Below are positions 16,290 through 23,563 of a DNA stretch of 51,471 nt, piece after piece. A model generated the notes under the pieces. It was not told where the DNA came from, ran no database searches, and was given only the letters and a program-made list of their open reading frames with translations. The stretch covers positions 1 through 51,471 of IMG/VR virus record IMGVR_UViG_3300042463_000920. One strand, 5' to 3'. This stretch comes from a virus. How positions within the stretch are numbered: position 1 is the first letter of the stretch; every line of letters begins with the position of its first letter. The translations under genes and the position numbers were made by a program.

Positions 16290-16314
16290 GGGGAGAGGTT
16301 GACTCTCCCCATTA
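16290..16314 (+). terminator. Terminator after the zinc-finger gene
   Basis: GGGGAGAG (16290-16297) pairs with CTCTCCCC (16303-16310) around a 5-nt loop. The T-run is short. Confidence 0.7.
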
Positions 16315-16346
16315 TTATTACTAACATTAAACAAAAAATATAGATT

Positions 16347-16571
16347 ATGCAAACTTTAGTTTTTAATACTACAGAAAAATCAATCACGTTATACTCAGGA
16401 CATAAAGGTTGTACTGGGACAGTTATTGTAAATATATTACAAAACGTGCCAACTGTTAAAGTGACACCTGAAGGTTTCTATGAGGTAATGCAAAGACAAA
16501 ATGAAGGTAGTAATGGTATTCCTGTAATGAGACTCCCAATTGCAAATACGAACATGCTCATTGAGAAATAA
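16347..16571 (+). CDS. Small beta-rich protein, 74 aa
   Basis: MQTLVFNTTEKSITLYSG leads into KGCTGTVIVNILQNVPTVKV, giving alternating strands throughout and a short helix near FYEVMQRQNEG. Codon use matches the neighbours. There is no family I can name; it could be a small DNA-mimic or virion-decoration fold, but nothing supports either. Confidence 0.6.
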   Translation: MQTLVFNTTEKSITLYSGHKGCTGTVIVNILQNVPTVKVTPEGFYEVMQRQNEGSNGIPVMRLPIANTNMLIEK

Positions 16572-16625
16572 TTTGACTTTTAGGGAATATTACCTATCAT
16601 TGAATAGTAAATCAAAAAACAACAT

Positions 16626-17063
16626 ATGACTGTAAAACAAGCATTAAAGTTGAAGAATAAATTGGTTAAAGAAATCACCGAAGAACTACAAAAGGCTCAG
16701 TCCTATAATAGTGTTGAAGTGGGGTCAAATAGACCATATTCTTCATCTGAATCGTTAGAAAAGGTTTCAACCCTAACCAATGAGTTGATTGAATTGAAAA
16801 CAAAGATTCATCAAGCGAATTCACCTGTGTATGATAAGATTTTCAGATTGTCTGAATTGAAATCATTGGTGTCAAAAATTAAAGTGTTGAATTGTACTGA
16901 AGGTACATCAACTGATTACTACTCAAGACGTAGTGAGAATCCACCTGTAATGACCTCAGAAATCTCAATCGTAGAGAGAGATGGGATGGTAAAAATTATG
17001 GAGGACGAGATTGAGTCAATCCAAGACGAATTGGATACACACAACGCTCTAACCCAAATTTAA
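16626..17063 (+). CDS. DIP1984-like helical protein, 145 aa
   Basis: The pattern KQALKLKNKLVKEITEEL, then STLTNELIELKTKIHQANS, then RLSELKSLVSKIKVLN matches the helical-bundle proteins annotated DIP1984 (septicolysin-like), in which A-x-x-L-R-x-x-L and L-x-x-L-I-x-x-IN-x-x-N are typical. A C-terminal helix follows a Ser/Tyr loop. The function in phages is unknown. Confidence 0.7.
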   Translation: MTVKQALKLKNKLVKEITEELQKAQSYNSVEVGSNRPYSSSESLEKVSTLTNELIELKTKIHQANSPVYDKIFRLSELKSLVSKIKVLNCTEGTSTDYYSRRSENPPVMTSEISIVERDGMVKIMEDEIESIQDELDTHNALTQI

Positions 17064-17228
17064 TATCTGGGATAGTCGAGTGATGATGTATACACACTAT
17101 TGTTCTGAACAGATGTTATGAAGTTGATATAGTACGGTCCTTTAGTCAAGATTCAAGCGTTCAACAGTTATCAATTAAAACTTAAAACTCTGTTTTCGAC
17201 ATTATGACCTCACTTGAACAGATATAAG
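17064..17228 (+). ncRNA. Candidate structured RNA upstream of a terminator
   Basis: This 165-nt gap has no plausible ORF. It contains a bulged hairpin (ATAGT-cga-GTG ... CAC-ACTAT, about 17073-17101), a TGTTC-T-GAACA palindrome near 17101-17111, and ends at a perfect terminator. No promoter box is seen, so it may be the 3' UTR of the 16626 gene or a processed RNA. Confidence 0.35.
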
Positions 17229-17256
17229 AAACCCCTCTTCGGAGGGGTTTTGTTTT
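17229..17256 (+). terminator. Terminator with UUCG tetraloop
   Basis: AAACCCCTC (17229-17237) pairs with GAGGGGTTT (17242-17250) closed by C-TTCG-G, followed by T-rich sequence. Confidence 0.88.
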
Positions 17257-17607
17257 TTAATCAATATTTAATTCCATTGTTCTCATCATCCACATAGGTT
17301 TTTCTTTAGCCTCTAACGCCATTAACCATTCTTTGGCACATGGGATATGATTATAACAGTCTTCTTTAACGTGTTGTTCACCAACATATCTTGTATAAAC
17401 GGTTTTCCCTTCACTATTGATGAAAGACATACCAAATATCTTTTCACATTCAAATATCCCCTCAGAATGGTGTCTAAACATCCTGTGGGTTGAATGACCA
17501 TACCATCCCTTAGTCTCATCAAACCAGTTGTGGATATGGATATAATCTTCCCAATTTCCCCCGAATTTTTTTGCCGAACTTTTTGAATGTTGTATAGGAT
17601 GTGCCAT
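17257..17607 (-). CDS. DUF6915-like protein, 116 aa
   Basis: The sequence MAHPIQHSKSSAKKFGGNW, EDYIHIHNWFDETKGWYG, HRMFRHHSEGIFECEKIFG, then VGEQHVKEDCYNHIP and the C-terminal EKPMWM is the conserved pattern of a small phage/bacterial family (DUF6915 as I recall). Many conserved His, Asp and Glu suggest a metal site, but no activity is established. It converges with the plus-strand terminator. Confidence 0.8.
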   Translation of the reverse strand: MAHPIQHSKSSAKKFGGNWEDYIHIHNWFDETKGWYGHSTHRMFRHHSEGIFECEKIFGMSFINSEGKTVYTRYVGEQHVKEDCYNHIPCAKEWLMALEAKEKPMWMMRTMELNID

Positions 17608-17639
17608 CTTTTTTAGTTAAATATAATTTTAATATTTTA

Positions 17640-17670
17640 TTGTTAAATACTTTGTTATTTCTTACTTTTG
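17640..17670 (+). promoter_or_regulatory. Bacteroidota-type promoter for the HD gene
   Basis: TTG at 17640-17642, a 20-nt spacer and TACTTTTG at 17663-17670; ATG follows after 4 nt. Confidence 0.75.
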
Positions 17671-17674
17671 TATT

Positions 17675-18199
17675 ATGAAAACAATGAAAGAAAAAATTGA
17701 TTGGGTTATCGAACAACATAAAAATACCAATCATATGTACGATATTTATTTACCATACGAATTCCATTTAAGAATGGTTGTTGGAGTTTATGAACAATTT
17801 AAACACTTGGTAGAAGACGTTAAAAGGGATGAAGTCAAATTAGCATGTTTTGGTCATGACTTAATTGAGGACACTAGAGTTACTTATAACGATGTTAAAG
17901 AAATTTTAGGTTATGAAGTTGCTGATTTGGTCTACGCATTAACTAATGAAAAAGGTAAGAACCGTAAAGAACGTGCTAATGACAAATATTACGAGGGTAT
18001 CCGTAATTTAAAATACGCCTCATTTATTAAAATGTGTGACCGAATCGCGAATGTGCAGTATTCCAAGATGTCTCGTAGTAGAATGTTTGAAATGTATAAA
18101 AAAGAAAATGAAGAGTTTACCAAAAAACTTGGAATAACTCAATATCATGTTTGTCATTCTATGAAAGAATATTTGGATAAGATTTTTGACGAGAACTAA
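17675..18199 (+). CDS. HD-domain hydrolase, Rel/SpoT (MESH1)-like, 174 aa
   Basis: The order is EFHLRMVVGVYEQF (first His), FGHDLIEDTRVTYNDVKEIL (HD-x-x-EDT), GYEVADLVYALTNEKGK and SFIKMCDRIANVQYSK (distal Asp). This matches the hydrolase half of RelA/SpoT and stand-alone small alarmone hydrolases, which remove the 3'-pyrophosphate of (p)ppGpp. The synthetase domain is absent. A phage copy might lower alarmone levels or act on another nucleotide. Confidence 0.82.
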   Translation: MKTMKEKIDWVIEQHKNTNHMYDIYLPYEFHLRMVVGVYEQFKHLVEDVKRDEVKLACFGHDLIEDTRVTYNDVKEILGYEVADLVYALTNEKGKNRKERANDKYYEGIRNLKYASFIKMCDRIANVQYSKMSRSRMFEMYKKENEEFTKKLGITQYHVCHSMKEYLDKIFDEN

Positions 18200-18214
18200 A
18201 CTTCATAGTCATAA

Positions 18215-18221
18215 TATTTAT
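18215..18221 (+). promoter_or_regulatory. TATTTAT box 4 nt before ATG 18226
   Basis: TATTTAT with the canonical 4-nt spacer to a tagged gene. Confidence 0.5.
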
Positions 18222-18225
18222 TATT

Positions 18226-18759
18226 ATGAAAGTTAGAATCACAGAAGAACAGTTTGAAAAATTACAGGAGATAGACTCCTATAAGAATATGATATTCAAG
18301 TATTGGGATAAGTTTGGACCTGGTATTAGTAAAGAAATGATTAAACTGTTTGGTATAAGTTTCGGAAAGTCTTCTATCAGAATGACCGACTTACAAAGAT
18401 GGCTTAGAGAATATTTAGGAGAAGAAAAAATTAAAGAATTCTCCAAAAGGTTTTTAGAAAACAAAGAACATCATATTAATGATTGTGGTGGTTATGATTT
18501 TTATTTCACTTTTAACCACTCATTTGAAGATGGACAATATTTGTTTGATATCACAGTCGACGATATTAGAGGTACTGTAATTTTAATTATGACAGATGGA
18601 ACTATTCATAAGATTAAAGACGCAAGAAACGAAGAGTTTGGATGGGAAATTGAGAATGAAGTGGAAGATTGTATTCATGATTACATATCTAAAAATTTAG
18701 AAGATAAAACAGGAGTTCCATTTGTATTTGAGAAATTAACATATAAATCAGATATGTGA
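18226..18759 (+). CDS. Tagged protein, 177 aa
   Basis: The tag is MKVRITEEQFEKLQE (I-T-E). The N-terminal half is helical (MIFKYWDKFGPGISKEMIKL) and the C-terminal half beta-rich with an acidic segment (YFTFNHSFEDGQYLFDITVD, then a final DKTGVPFVFEKLTYK). That last stretch resembles the x-x-PVxx-x-x-F end shared by the smaller tagged proteins at 44-47 kb. It overlaps the next gene by one nucleotide. Confidence 0.72.
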   Translation: MKVRITEEQFEKLQEIDSYKNMIFKYWDKFGPGISKEMIKLFGISFGKSSIRMTDLQRWLREYLGEEKIKEFSKRFLENKEHHINDCGGYDFYFTFNHSFEDGQYLFDITVDDIRGTVILIMTDGTIHKIKDARNEEFGWEIENEVEDCIHDYISKNLEDKTGVPFVFEKLTYKSDM

Positions 18760-19382
18760 TGGAATCTGAAAAGTACTTTAACTTATTTAAAAAATATACT
18801 AACGGTAAAATTAATATTCACGGAGTTTATTTAATACCAATAGAGATTAGTGATAATTATGAAATTTATTATGACTTGCATAATCCTGATAAAAAATCAT
18901 ACTCTAAAACTTCTCTAACAGGTTGGTTGAATGAGATAAGACAAAAATTCCATGAAGCTTTAGGTTTAGATTTCGTAGAAAATTTAAATTATCTTGACGT
19001 AGAAAATTTTTATTTAAGTAAAGATTTGTTAGATAAGTTATCCAATTATTTGAATACTGTTAAAGTTATAAAAGTAGGTTCTATTGAAATACATGTTGAG
19101 CATTTGTATTTTACCTATGGTATCAGACGAGATGATAGTTTTGTTGTGACTAATTATGTAAAACCAATTAAATCATTTATTGAAACTAAGGAAAATAAAA
19201 AACGTTCTATTGAAATGGATTTTGCAATTAAACGTTATAAAAACGCCCAAGAGCTAAGTAAGTATGATGAAACAGAATTATCATATCCTAAATTTGACGA
19301 AATAATTGATGAAAATCCTGCGTTAGTTGATAATGATTGGATGGTTCAATATGTGATTACTGAGTTTGATTTAAACTCTTAG
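18759..19382 (+). CDS. Unknown protein, 207 aa, paralogous to the 22060-22296 gene
   Basis: ATG 18759 overlaps the previous TGA (ATGTGATGG). Residues about 17-50, INIHGVYLIPIEISDNYEIY then DLHNPDKKSYSKTSL, match the small minus-strand protein at 22060-22296 in pattern (HG-V/I-x-LIP ... Y-x-I-x-x-D-x-x-NP-x-x-x-SYS). The remainder is alpha/beta with a basic helix near residues 150-165. No function is assigned. Its 3' end overlaps a convergent gene by 26 nt. Confidence 0.68.
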   Translation: MESEKYFNLFKKYTNGKINIHGVYLIPIEISDNYEIYYDLHNPDKKSYSKTSLTGWLNEIRQKFHEALGLDFVENLNYLDVENFYLSKDLLDKLSNYLNTVKVIKVGSIEIHVEHLYFTYGIRRDDSFVVTNYVKPIKSFIETKENKKRSIEMDFAIKRYKNAQELSKYDETELSYPKFDEIIDENPALVDNDWMVQYVITEFDLNS

Positions 19383-19758
19383 ACATTCTTTCCCATTGTG
19401 TCTTACCCATAGTACCTGGGTTCATTACCATCAAATCTTCTAACCAATCAAAAATTTTAATACCACTTTTATTGTATATCTCAACTTGATAGTCTCCAGA
19501 ATTAATGGGTAGATGTTTAAAAGGGATTAGTTTTGTAATATAATTCTGAACATGATTATCAATTAACCAAAATGGGTCAACATGTTCGTATAAATCTTTT
19601 TTAGTTACATCTTGATTTAAATACATTTTATAAACTAAAAAAGGACTCTCACCTCCGATTAATGAAACTTCCATTTTATCTAAGTCAGCGTAAGTGTCTT
19701 TAATTAGACTAGAATTTAATAATTTATTAAGGGAAGTAAGTTCAGATTGTATGTCCAT
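19357..19758 (-). CDS. Unknown protein, 133 aa
   Basis: Starts MDIQSELTSLNKLLNSSL, with a helical N-terminus, then a strand-rich middle with a conserved-looking GGESPFLVYKM and a hydrophobic FWLIDNHVQNYITKL. It follows the tagged gene at 19761-20114 with 2 nt spacing on the same strand, so the two form a mini-operon. It has no tag of its own. Confidence 0.65.
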   Translation of the reverse strand: MDIQSELTSLNKLLNSSLIKDTYADLDKMEVSLIGGESPFLVYKMYLNQDVTKKDLYEHVDPFWLIDNHVQNYITKLIPFKHLPINSGDYQVEIYNKSGIKIFDWLEDLMVMNPGTMGKTQWERMSKSLNQTQ

Positions 19759-19760
19759 TT

Positions 19761-20114
19761 TTAAAATATTACGGTTTTAACAGGTAATTTATATTTATCC
19801 TCAAACCAATTTTTTACGAATTCCTCAAAATTATCACCAAACATTTCTTTAATTTTTAAATCAGCATTCATTTTAAGTATTGGTTGAGATTCTAAATCAA
19901 CCTCATTCCAACCCTCAATGTTTGATTGTAATGGGTAGTACTCCATCATTGGAAAATTAGGTTCACTTTCAAAAAATATTACATCAACTGACACTCCTTG
20001 GTCCCAATCAAAAAAATTATCCTCGACCAAAGTTAAGTTATTTAATTCTGGTAGTGAATCTAAATAAGACATAACGTAAGATTCTAACTTAGACTCTAAA
20101 ATTAAGAATTTCAT
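19761..20114 (-). CDS. Tagged small protein of the W..PV family, 117 aa
   Basis: ATG 20114 gives MKFLILESKLESYV (I-L-E/S); the alternative ATG at 20120 falls inside the promoter box. The end, FVKNWFEDKYKLPVKTVIF, carries the shared C-terminal motif W-[FLI]-x-x-[KH]-[YF]-x-x-PV-[KER] seen in the 44-47 kb cluster. The middle is acidic and strand-rich. It is the 5' gene of a two-gene transcript. Confidence 0.72.
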   Translation of the reverse strand: MKFLILESKLESYVMSYLDSLPELNNLTLVEDNFFDWDQGVSVDVIFFESEPNFPMMEYYPLQSNIEGWNEVDLESQPILKMNADLKIKEMFGDNFEEFVKNWFEDKYKLPVKTVIF

Positions 20115-20118
20115 ATTC

Positions 20119-20130
20119 ATAAATATTTAT
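20119..20130. promoter_or_regulatory. Overlapping divergent TATTTAT boxes
   Basis: ATAAATA (20119-20125) and TATTTAT (20124-20130) overlap in a near-palindrome. Each lies 4 nt from its ATG (20114 minus, 20135 plus), so the whole 20-nt gap is promoter-like sequence. Confidence 0.55.
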
Positions 20131-20134
20131 CATT

Positions 20135-20521
20135 ATGGAAACCGATAATAATTTAAACAAAACATTAAATTTAATCCATTCTTTCTTAAAAGGTAAACAT
20201 TGGTATGAAGATTGGTATAGTATGCCGTACTCAGATTCTAATGACGATGTTGTAGATTTTAAAATACAATATCGGATTGAGAAAGTTTCACTTTGGAAAT
20301 CAAAAGAAGATTTAGATTGTTTATACGAAGGAACCGTTTATATAGAACCAATTAGTTTGTCTTTGGGGGTTAATGATGAATGGGAACATGGTTTCAAACA
20401 ACATGATATCTATGAAAGAAATTGGGATGATTTGGGTGATAAATTAGTAGAAGACATATTGACGTATTTACCGCATGTCTGCGTTGACTACAGTTTCAAT
20501 TTCTCTACCTTAAACAAATAA
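20135..20521 (+). CDS. Unknown acidic protein, 128 aa
   Basis: METDNNLNKTLNLIHSFLKG opens with a helix. The body is Trp/Asp/Glu-rich and beta-leaning (WYEDWYSMPYSDSNDDVVDF, YEGTVYIEPISLSLGV). The end (LVEDILTYLPHVCVDYSFNF) recalls the helix-strand end of the tagged family, but the start carries no tag. Its function is unknown. Confidence 0.68.
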   Translation: METDNNLNKTLNLIHSFLKGKHWYEDWYSMPYSDSNDDVVDFKIQYRIEKVSLWKSKEDLDCLYEGTVYIEPISLSLGVNDEWEHGFKQHDIYERNWDDLGDKLVEDILTYLPHVCVDYSFNFSTLNK

Positions 20522-20526
20522 TAATT

Positions 20527-20631
20527 ATGAATTATATCGAATCAGTTATTCAAATTTTTGGGATTTCAATAACAGTAATTTTAATAGGTTTACATTTAAC
20601 TCTAAGATTTTTTAAAAAAATAGAGGATTAA
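20527..20631 (+). CDS. Small membrane protein, 34 aa
   Basis: MNYIESVIQIFGISITVILI continues into a single hydrophobic helix and a basic end (RFFKKIED). It lies 5 nt after the preceding gene. Such single-span peptides are common in phages, but their role cannot be read from sequence. Confidence 0.45.
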   Translation: MNYIESVIQIFGISITVILIGLHLTLRFFKKIED

Positions 20632-20634
20632 AGA

Positions 20635-20883
20635 TTACTTCAAACGAATCCTTTTACCGTCAGAATAGAAAGGCGTAATACTATTATTAATGTACATATA
20701 TGTGGTGTCAATAAAAGTCGGCATATTCCAAAAGTAAGAGCTTATTGGGTGGGATAGAGTATATTCATAATCGGTTACAAAATCATCATCTAAAAATATT
20801 TCAGAAATAACATCTGAGAATTTAGATTTTGGGTATTCTTGACCATTTGATTTATTCCAACCTTGTAAAAAGGTTATGTCCAA
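20635..20883 (-). pseudogene. Possible remnant gene without ATG
   Basis: An open frame of about 82 codons (from a TTG; up to 93 codons to the upstream stop) reads DITFLQGWNKSNGQEYPKSK then WNMPTFIDTTYMYINNSITP. It has convincing amino-acid composition but no ATG, no box and no leader, and looks like the C-terminal part of a lost gene. A TTG-started short gene is the alternative. Confidence 0.4.
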
Positions 20884-20956
20884 TTCTATACTTAATTCAT
20901 CATGATAGAAAGATAATTAAAAATCTACAATTGAAATCATTTTCTAATTTATAATG

Positions 20957-20963
20957 TATTTAT
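20957..20963 (+). promoter_or_regulatory. TATTTAT box before ATG 20978
   Basis: TATTTAT with a 14-nt spacer; followed by AAGG before the ATG, one of the few possible ribosome-binding purine stretches. Confidence 0.42.
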
Positions 20964-20977
20964 AAATAAAATAAGGT

Positions 20978-21586
20978 ATGAAAAAAGTTATAAGATTAAC
21001 TGAATCAGATTTATCAAGAATTGTTAAACGTGTTATTAAAGAACAGTCATTAAGTGATTTGGGTAGACTACCCGATAAAACAACAACACCTAAACCATCA
21101 GGTGTAGAGACAACCACTAAAATAAGTGGTAACGGACAATCACTGTTAGATAACAGTTCCGAAACTTACAACTCCTCAATCGGAGTAAAAACATTACCCG
21201 CTTGTTTTAATAAAACATTGTATCCTGGGTCTACAAATTTTGACCAAATTGGTGTTAGTAGTTCTGAAGTTACTGATATTGTTAATTTGATGGACTGGCC
21301 AATGGATTCTAGTGATGCACAACAAGTATTACAATGGGCACAAGGAAATGGAATGACGGCATCTTTGGGTGGTAACTATAATGAGTTTGGTAGTATTAAA
21401 GATAGAGTTGTCCAAATTAATGGAAAATGGTATCCAGCCATTGAACAATTAAGAGTTGAATATAACAAAGATGAGTACTTTGAAACTTTGGGTTCAATAA
21501 CTAAAAAAGATTTATTAAAAAACGTACGTAATAATTTTGTTGAAGCTTACAACTATTGGGTACGATGTGTAAACGGTGGTAAATAA
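20978..21586 (+). CDS. Tagged protein, 202 aa
   Basis: The N-terminus MKKVIRLTESDLSRIVKRVI ending KEQ contains two candidate sites, L-T-E/S and I-K-E/Q. A Thr/Pro/Ser linker follows (residues about 25-60). The C-terminal domain has a repeated Trp/Gln pattern (VLQWAQGNGMTASLGGN, VQINGKWYPAIEQLRVEYNK) and two Cys (ACFNKT, VRCVNGG). It is followed after 8 nt by a second gene with the same tag. Confidence 0.78.
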   Translation: MKKVIRLTESDLSRIVKRVIKEQSLSDLGRLPDKTTTPKPSGVETTTKISGNGQSLLDNSSETYNSSIGVKTLPACFNKTLYPGSTNFDQIGVSSSEVTDIVNLMDWPMDSSDAQQVLQWAQGNGMTASLGGNYNEFGSIKDRVVQINGKWYPAIEQLRVEYNKDEYFETLGSITKKDLLKNVRNNFVEAYNYWVRCVNGGK

Positions 21587-21594
21587 AAAATATT

Positions 21595-22035
21595 ATGAAA
21601 AAAATTATAAGATTAACTGAATCTGATTTAACAAGAATTGTTAGACGAGTTATTAATGAAAAAGAGGAGGGTGAAACTTCTTTTGATTTTAGTCAAATCA
21701 ATAATAAATTGTTGAGTGATTTCTTTACCGTAAAAAATGATTTCAGATATTTGAACAACCATAATGGTATGGAAATATACGTTCTTAAGAGAAATGGGTT
21801 TAGTGTTATGGTTGCAGTAAAACCATCCAACGAACCGTCCAAGATATCAATGGTCATTTTCCTTAAATTCCCAATGGGAAAAAGTATCAATTACTTACAG
21901 GAGGTTAAAGGTATGGAAAGTGTTACAATACCTATGGATGATTTTAATGGTATGACTCGACTAATACAAGGAGCAGTTGATTTTGGTAAAGCTCAAAATG
22001 ATTATGATAATCTTCCACCACTACCAAAATATTAA
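21595..22035 (+). CDS. Tagged protein, 146 aa
   Basis: The tag MKKIIRLTESDLTRIVRRVI ending NEKEE is nearly identical to that of the upstream gene, although the bodies are unrelated. The body is a beta-rich domain (MEIYVLKRNGFSVMVAVKPS, ISMVIFLKFPMGKSIN) with an acidic helix at the end. It is second in a two-gene transcript closed by a terminator. Confidence 0.78.
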   Translation: MKKIIRLTESDLTRIVRRVINEKEEGETSFDFSQINNKLLSDFFTVKNDFRYLNNHNGMEIYVLKRNGFSVMVAVKPSNEPSKISMVIFLKFPMGKSINYLQEVKGMESVTIPMDDFNGMTRLIQGAVDFGKAQNDYDNLPPLPKY

Positions 22036-22045
22036 TATGATACTT

Positions 22046-22079
22046 AAACCCCACCTTTATTAGATATGGGGTTTTTTTG
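22046..22079 (+). terminator. Terminator after the two tagged genes
   Basis: AAACCCCA (22046-22053) pairs with TGGGGTTT (22067-22074) with a T-run. The stop codon of the convergent small gene falls inside it. Confidence 0.75.
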
Positions 22080-22296
22080 TTAGAATAAGATTACGTGTTC
22101 CAACATATCTTGTTGTAGGTATGGTTTTTAAAGCCTCAACCGAATATGATATGTCATTAGGATTATATATATCCCAAATTATTCTATAATCTGATTCATC
22201 AATACCGTATAAATCAGGTATTAATTTAATCCCATGAAAATCGTATTTAGGTTTTAAAAATTTGTCATCGTAAAATTTTATCTTGTCTCTACTCAT
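22060..22296 (-). CDS. Small paralogue of the 18759 protein, 78 aa
   Basis: ATG 22296 begins MSRDKIKFYDDKFLKPKYDF. The stretch FHGIKLIPDLYGIDESDYRI then WDIYNPNDISYSVEAL matches residues about 17-50 of the 18759 protein. The rest of the longer protein is missing, and the copy ends with a short basic tail. It is a truncated or minimal paralogue. A TATTTAT box lies 4 nt before the ATG. Confidence 0.65.
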   Translation of the reverse strand: MSRDKIKFYDDKFLKPKYDFHGIKLIPDLYGIDESDYRIIWDIYNPNDISYSVEALKTIPTTRYVGTRNLILTKKPHI

Positions 22297-22300
22297 AATG

Positions 22301-22307
22301 ATAAATA
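22301..22307 (-). promoter_or_regulatory. TATTTAT box 4 nt before ATG 22296 (minus)
   Basis: ATAAATA on the plus strand with the standard 4-nt spacer to the minus-strand start. Confidence 0.5.
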
Positions 22308-22317
22308 CAATAACGTT

Positions 22318-22347
22318 TTGTAATATAAGAATAATTGTGTATATTTG
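22318..22347 (+). promoter_or_regulatory. Bacteroidota-type promoter for the 22353 gene
   Basis: TTG at 22318-22320, a 19-nt spacer and TATATTTG at 22340-22347; ATG follows after 5 nt. Confidence 0.78.
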
Positions 22348-22352
22348 CAACT

Positions 22353-22964
22353 ATGATAGATAATATAAATGTGATTAAAGGTTTACTTAACTTCGAAAAA
22401 GAAGGGGATTTTTATATGCTTTATGTGTTTAAAAGGAAAAAAGACCAACCCGAAGGAGAACGAGATAATCATCAATCAGTTAGAACTATTAAAACTTATT
22501 GTGTTAGTAGTGTTGAATACCTTGAAAAAAGGTATGATGAGGTTAAGAAGTTATGTGAATTGTTCAACGCTCGGGCATATATCCATGTACAGAAACAAAA
22601 TCATATGGATGTTTCGTTGGATATGTTAGCAACACTTGCCGAGAGGATTAAGAATGGTGTTCACAATCAGAAAGGATTATTTGATAGTGTTGTTGGACAA
22701 ATTAAAACAAATGAAAAAAGGTGGATTGTGGACATTGATAATGTATCAATGGACTCTTTTAACCATGACCCATATTACATCTCTATGAGAGGGTATATTA
22801 CTGAATTACAACTTGAGGCAAATAAAACATTAGGTATGACTTTTATCAAGACTAAATCAGGTTTTCATATTGTTACTCAACCATTCAATGTTATGAAGTT
22901 TAAAGAAAGATATCCTGATGTCGATATCCAAAAGAAAAACCCGACATTATTATTTGTACCATGA
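22353..22964 (+). CDS. Unknown protein, possible primase-fold, 203 aa
   Basis: Starts MIDNINVIKGLLNFEKEGDF. Two blocks stand out: RWIVDIDNVSMDSFN near residue 127, with an h-x-D-x-D core, and TFIKTKSGFHIVTQPFNVM near residue 168, with a T/S-G-x-H-I pattern. Archaeo-eukaryotic primases share D-x-D followed later by s-G-x-H, so an AEP-like fold is possible. This is inference from two short motifs. The ATG at 22353 is set by the promoter box. It overlaps the next gene (ATGATAA). Confidence 0.7.
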   Translation: MIDNINVIKGLLNFEKEGDFYMLYVFKRKKDQPEGERDNHQSVRTIKTYCVSSVEYLEKRYDEVKKLCELFNARAYIHVQKQNHMDVSLDMLATLAERIKNGVHNQKGLFDSVVGQIKTNEKRWIVDIDNVSMDSFNHDPYYISMRGYITELQLEANKTLGMTFIKTKSGFHIVTQPFNVMKFKERYPDVDIQKKNPTLLFVP

Positions 22965-23563
22965 TAACACAAGAATTAACAATAAAGGAATTAAGAGTTC
23001 CTCATTCACACGATAAGAGGACTTTAATGTTAAATGATATTTTAAACAATATTGTTGGTGCTAAAAATTACCAAAAACATAATGTGTTTTGTGAGTTTAG
23101 GTGTAACTATCCAGGTCGTGATTATTATTTCTTCATAAAGACAAATCCATATAACAACTCTGATATTTTATGTGAGTCGGTTTATTATTTGATTGAAGAA
23201 ATTTTGAATTGGTATGATTTATCGGACATTGAAAATTTTGAAGTTAAATTTGAGGAAGGTAACAATAGAATGAAATGTACTTATTATGATTTAGCTTGGT
23301 GGGGTTATAGTAGAAGTAACTCACCTTGGGGAAGAAAACCATCATACAGTGATGAAAAACTTGATAAATTACGTAAGTGGATGGAACATAAAATGGAAAA
23401 CGAGAAAAAAGAGTATGATGAAAAGATGAAGAGGGCTTTAGGTGGTGGAAGAGCGTTTTGTGAAAATAAGGACCTAATAATTATCCATAAACCTGAAGGT
23501 TTTATTATGAAAATCAAAAATAAATTTGTAAATTTGTGCCATGGGATTATTTACTATGTTTGA
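22961..23563 (+). CDS. Unknown protein, 200 aa
   Basis: The start overlaps the previous stop by 4 nt. A mixed fold with a Tyr/Trp-rich middle (YYDLAWWGYSRSNSPWGR) is followed by a long charged helix (MEHKMENEKKEYDEKMKR) and a hydrophobic C-terminus. The last 23 nt overlap the start region of the nucleotidyltransferase. No family is recognised. Confidence 0.68.
   Translation: MITQELTIKELRVPHSHDKRTLMLNDILNNIVGAKNYQKHNVFCEFRCNYPGRDYYFFIKTNPYNNSDILCESVYYLIEEILNWYDLSDIENFEVKFEEGNNRMKCTYYDLAWWGYSRSNSPWGRKPSYSDEKLDKLRKWMEHKMENEKKEYDEKMKRALGGGRAFCENKDLIIIHKPEGFIMKIKNKFVNLCHGIIYYV
23521..23536 (+). promoter_or_regulatory. Doubled TAAATTTG box before ATG 23541
   Basis: Two adjacent copies of TAAATTTG (23521-23528 and 23529-23536) lie inside the preceding gene; the second is 4 nt before the ATG. 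No TTG is seen at the expected distance. Confidence 0.5.
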
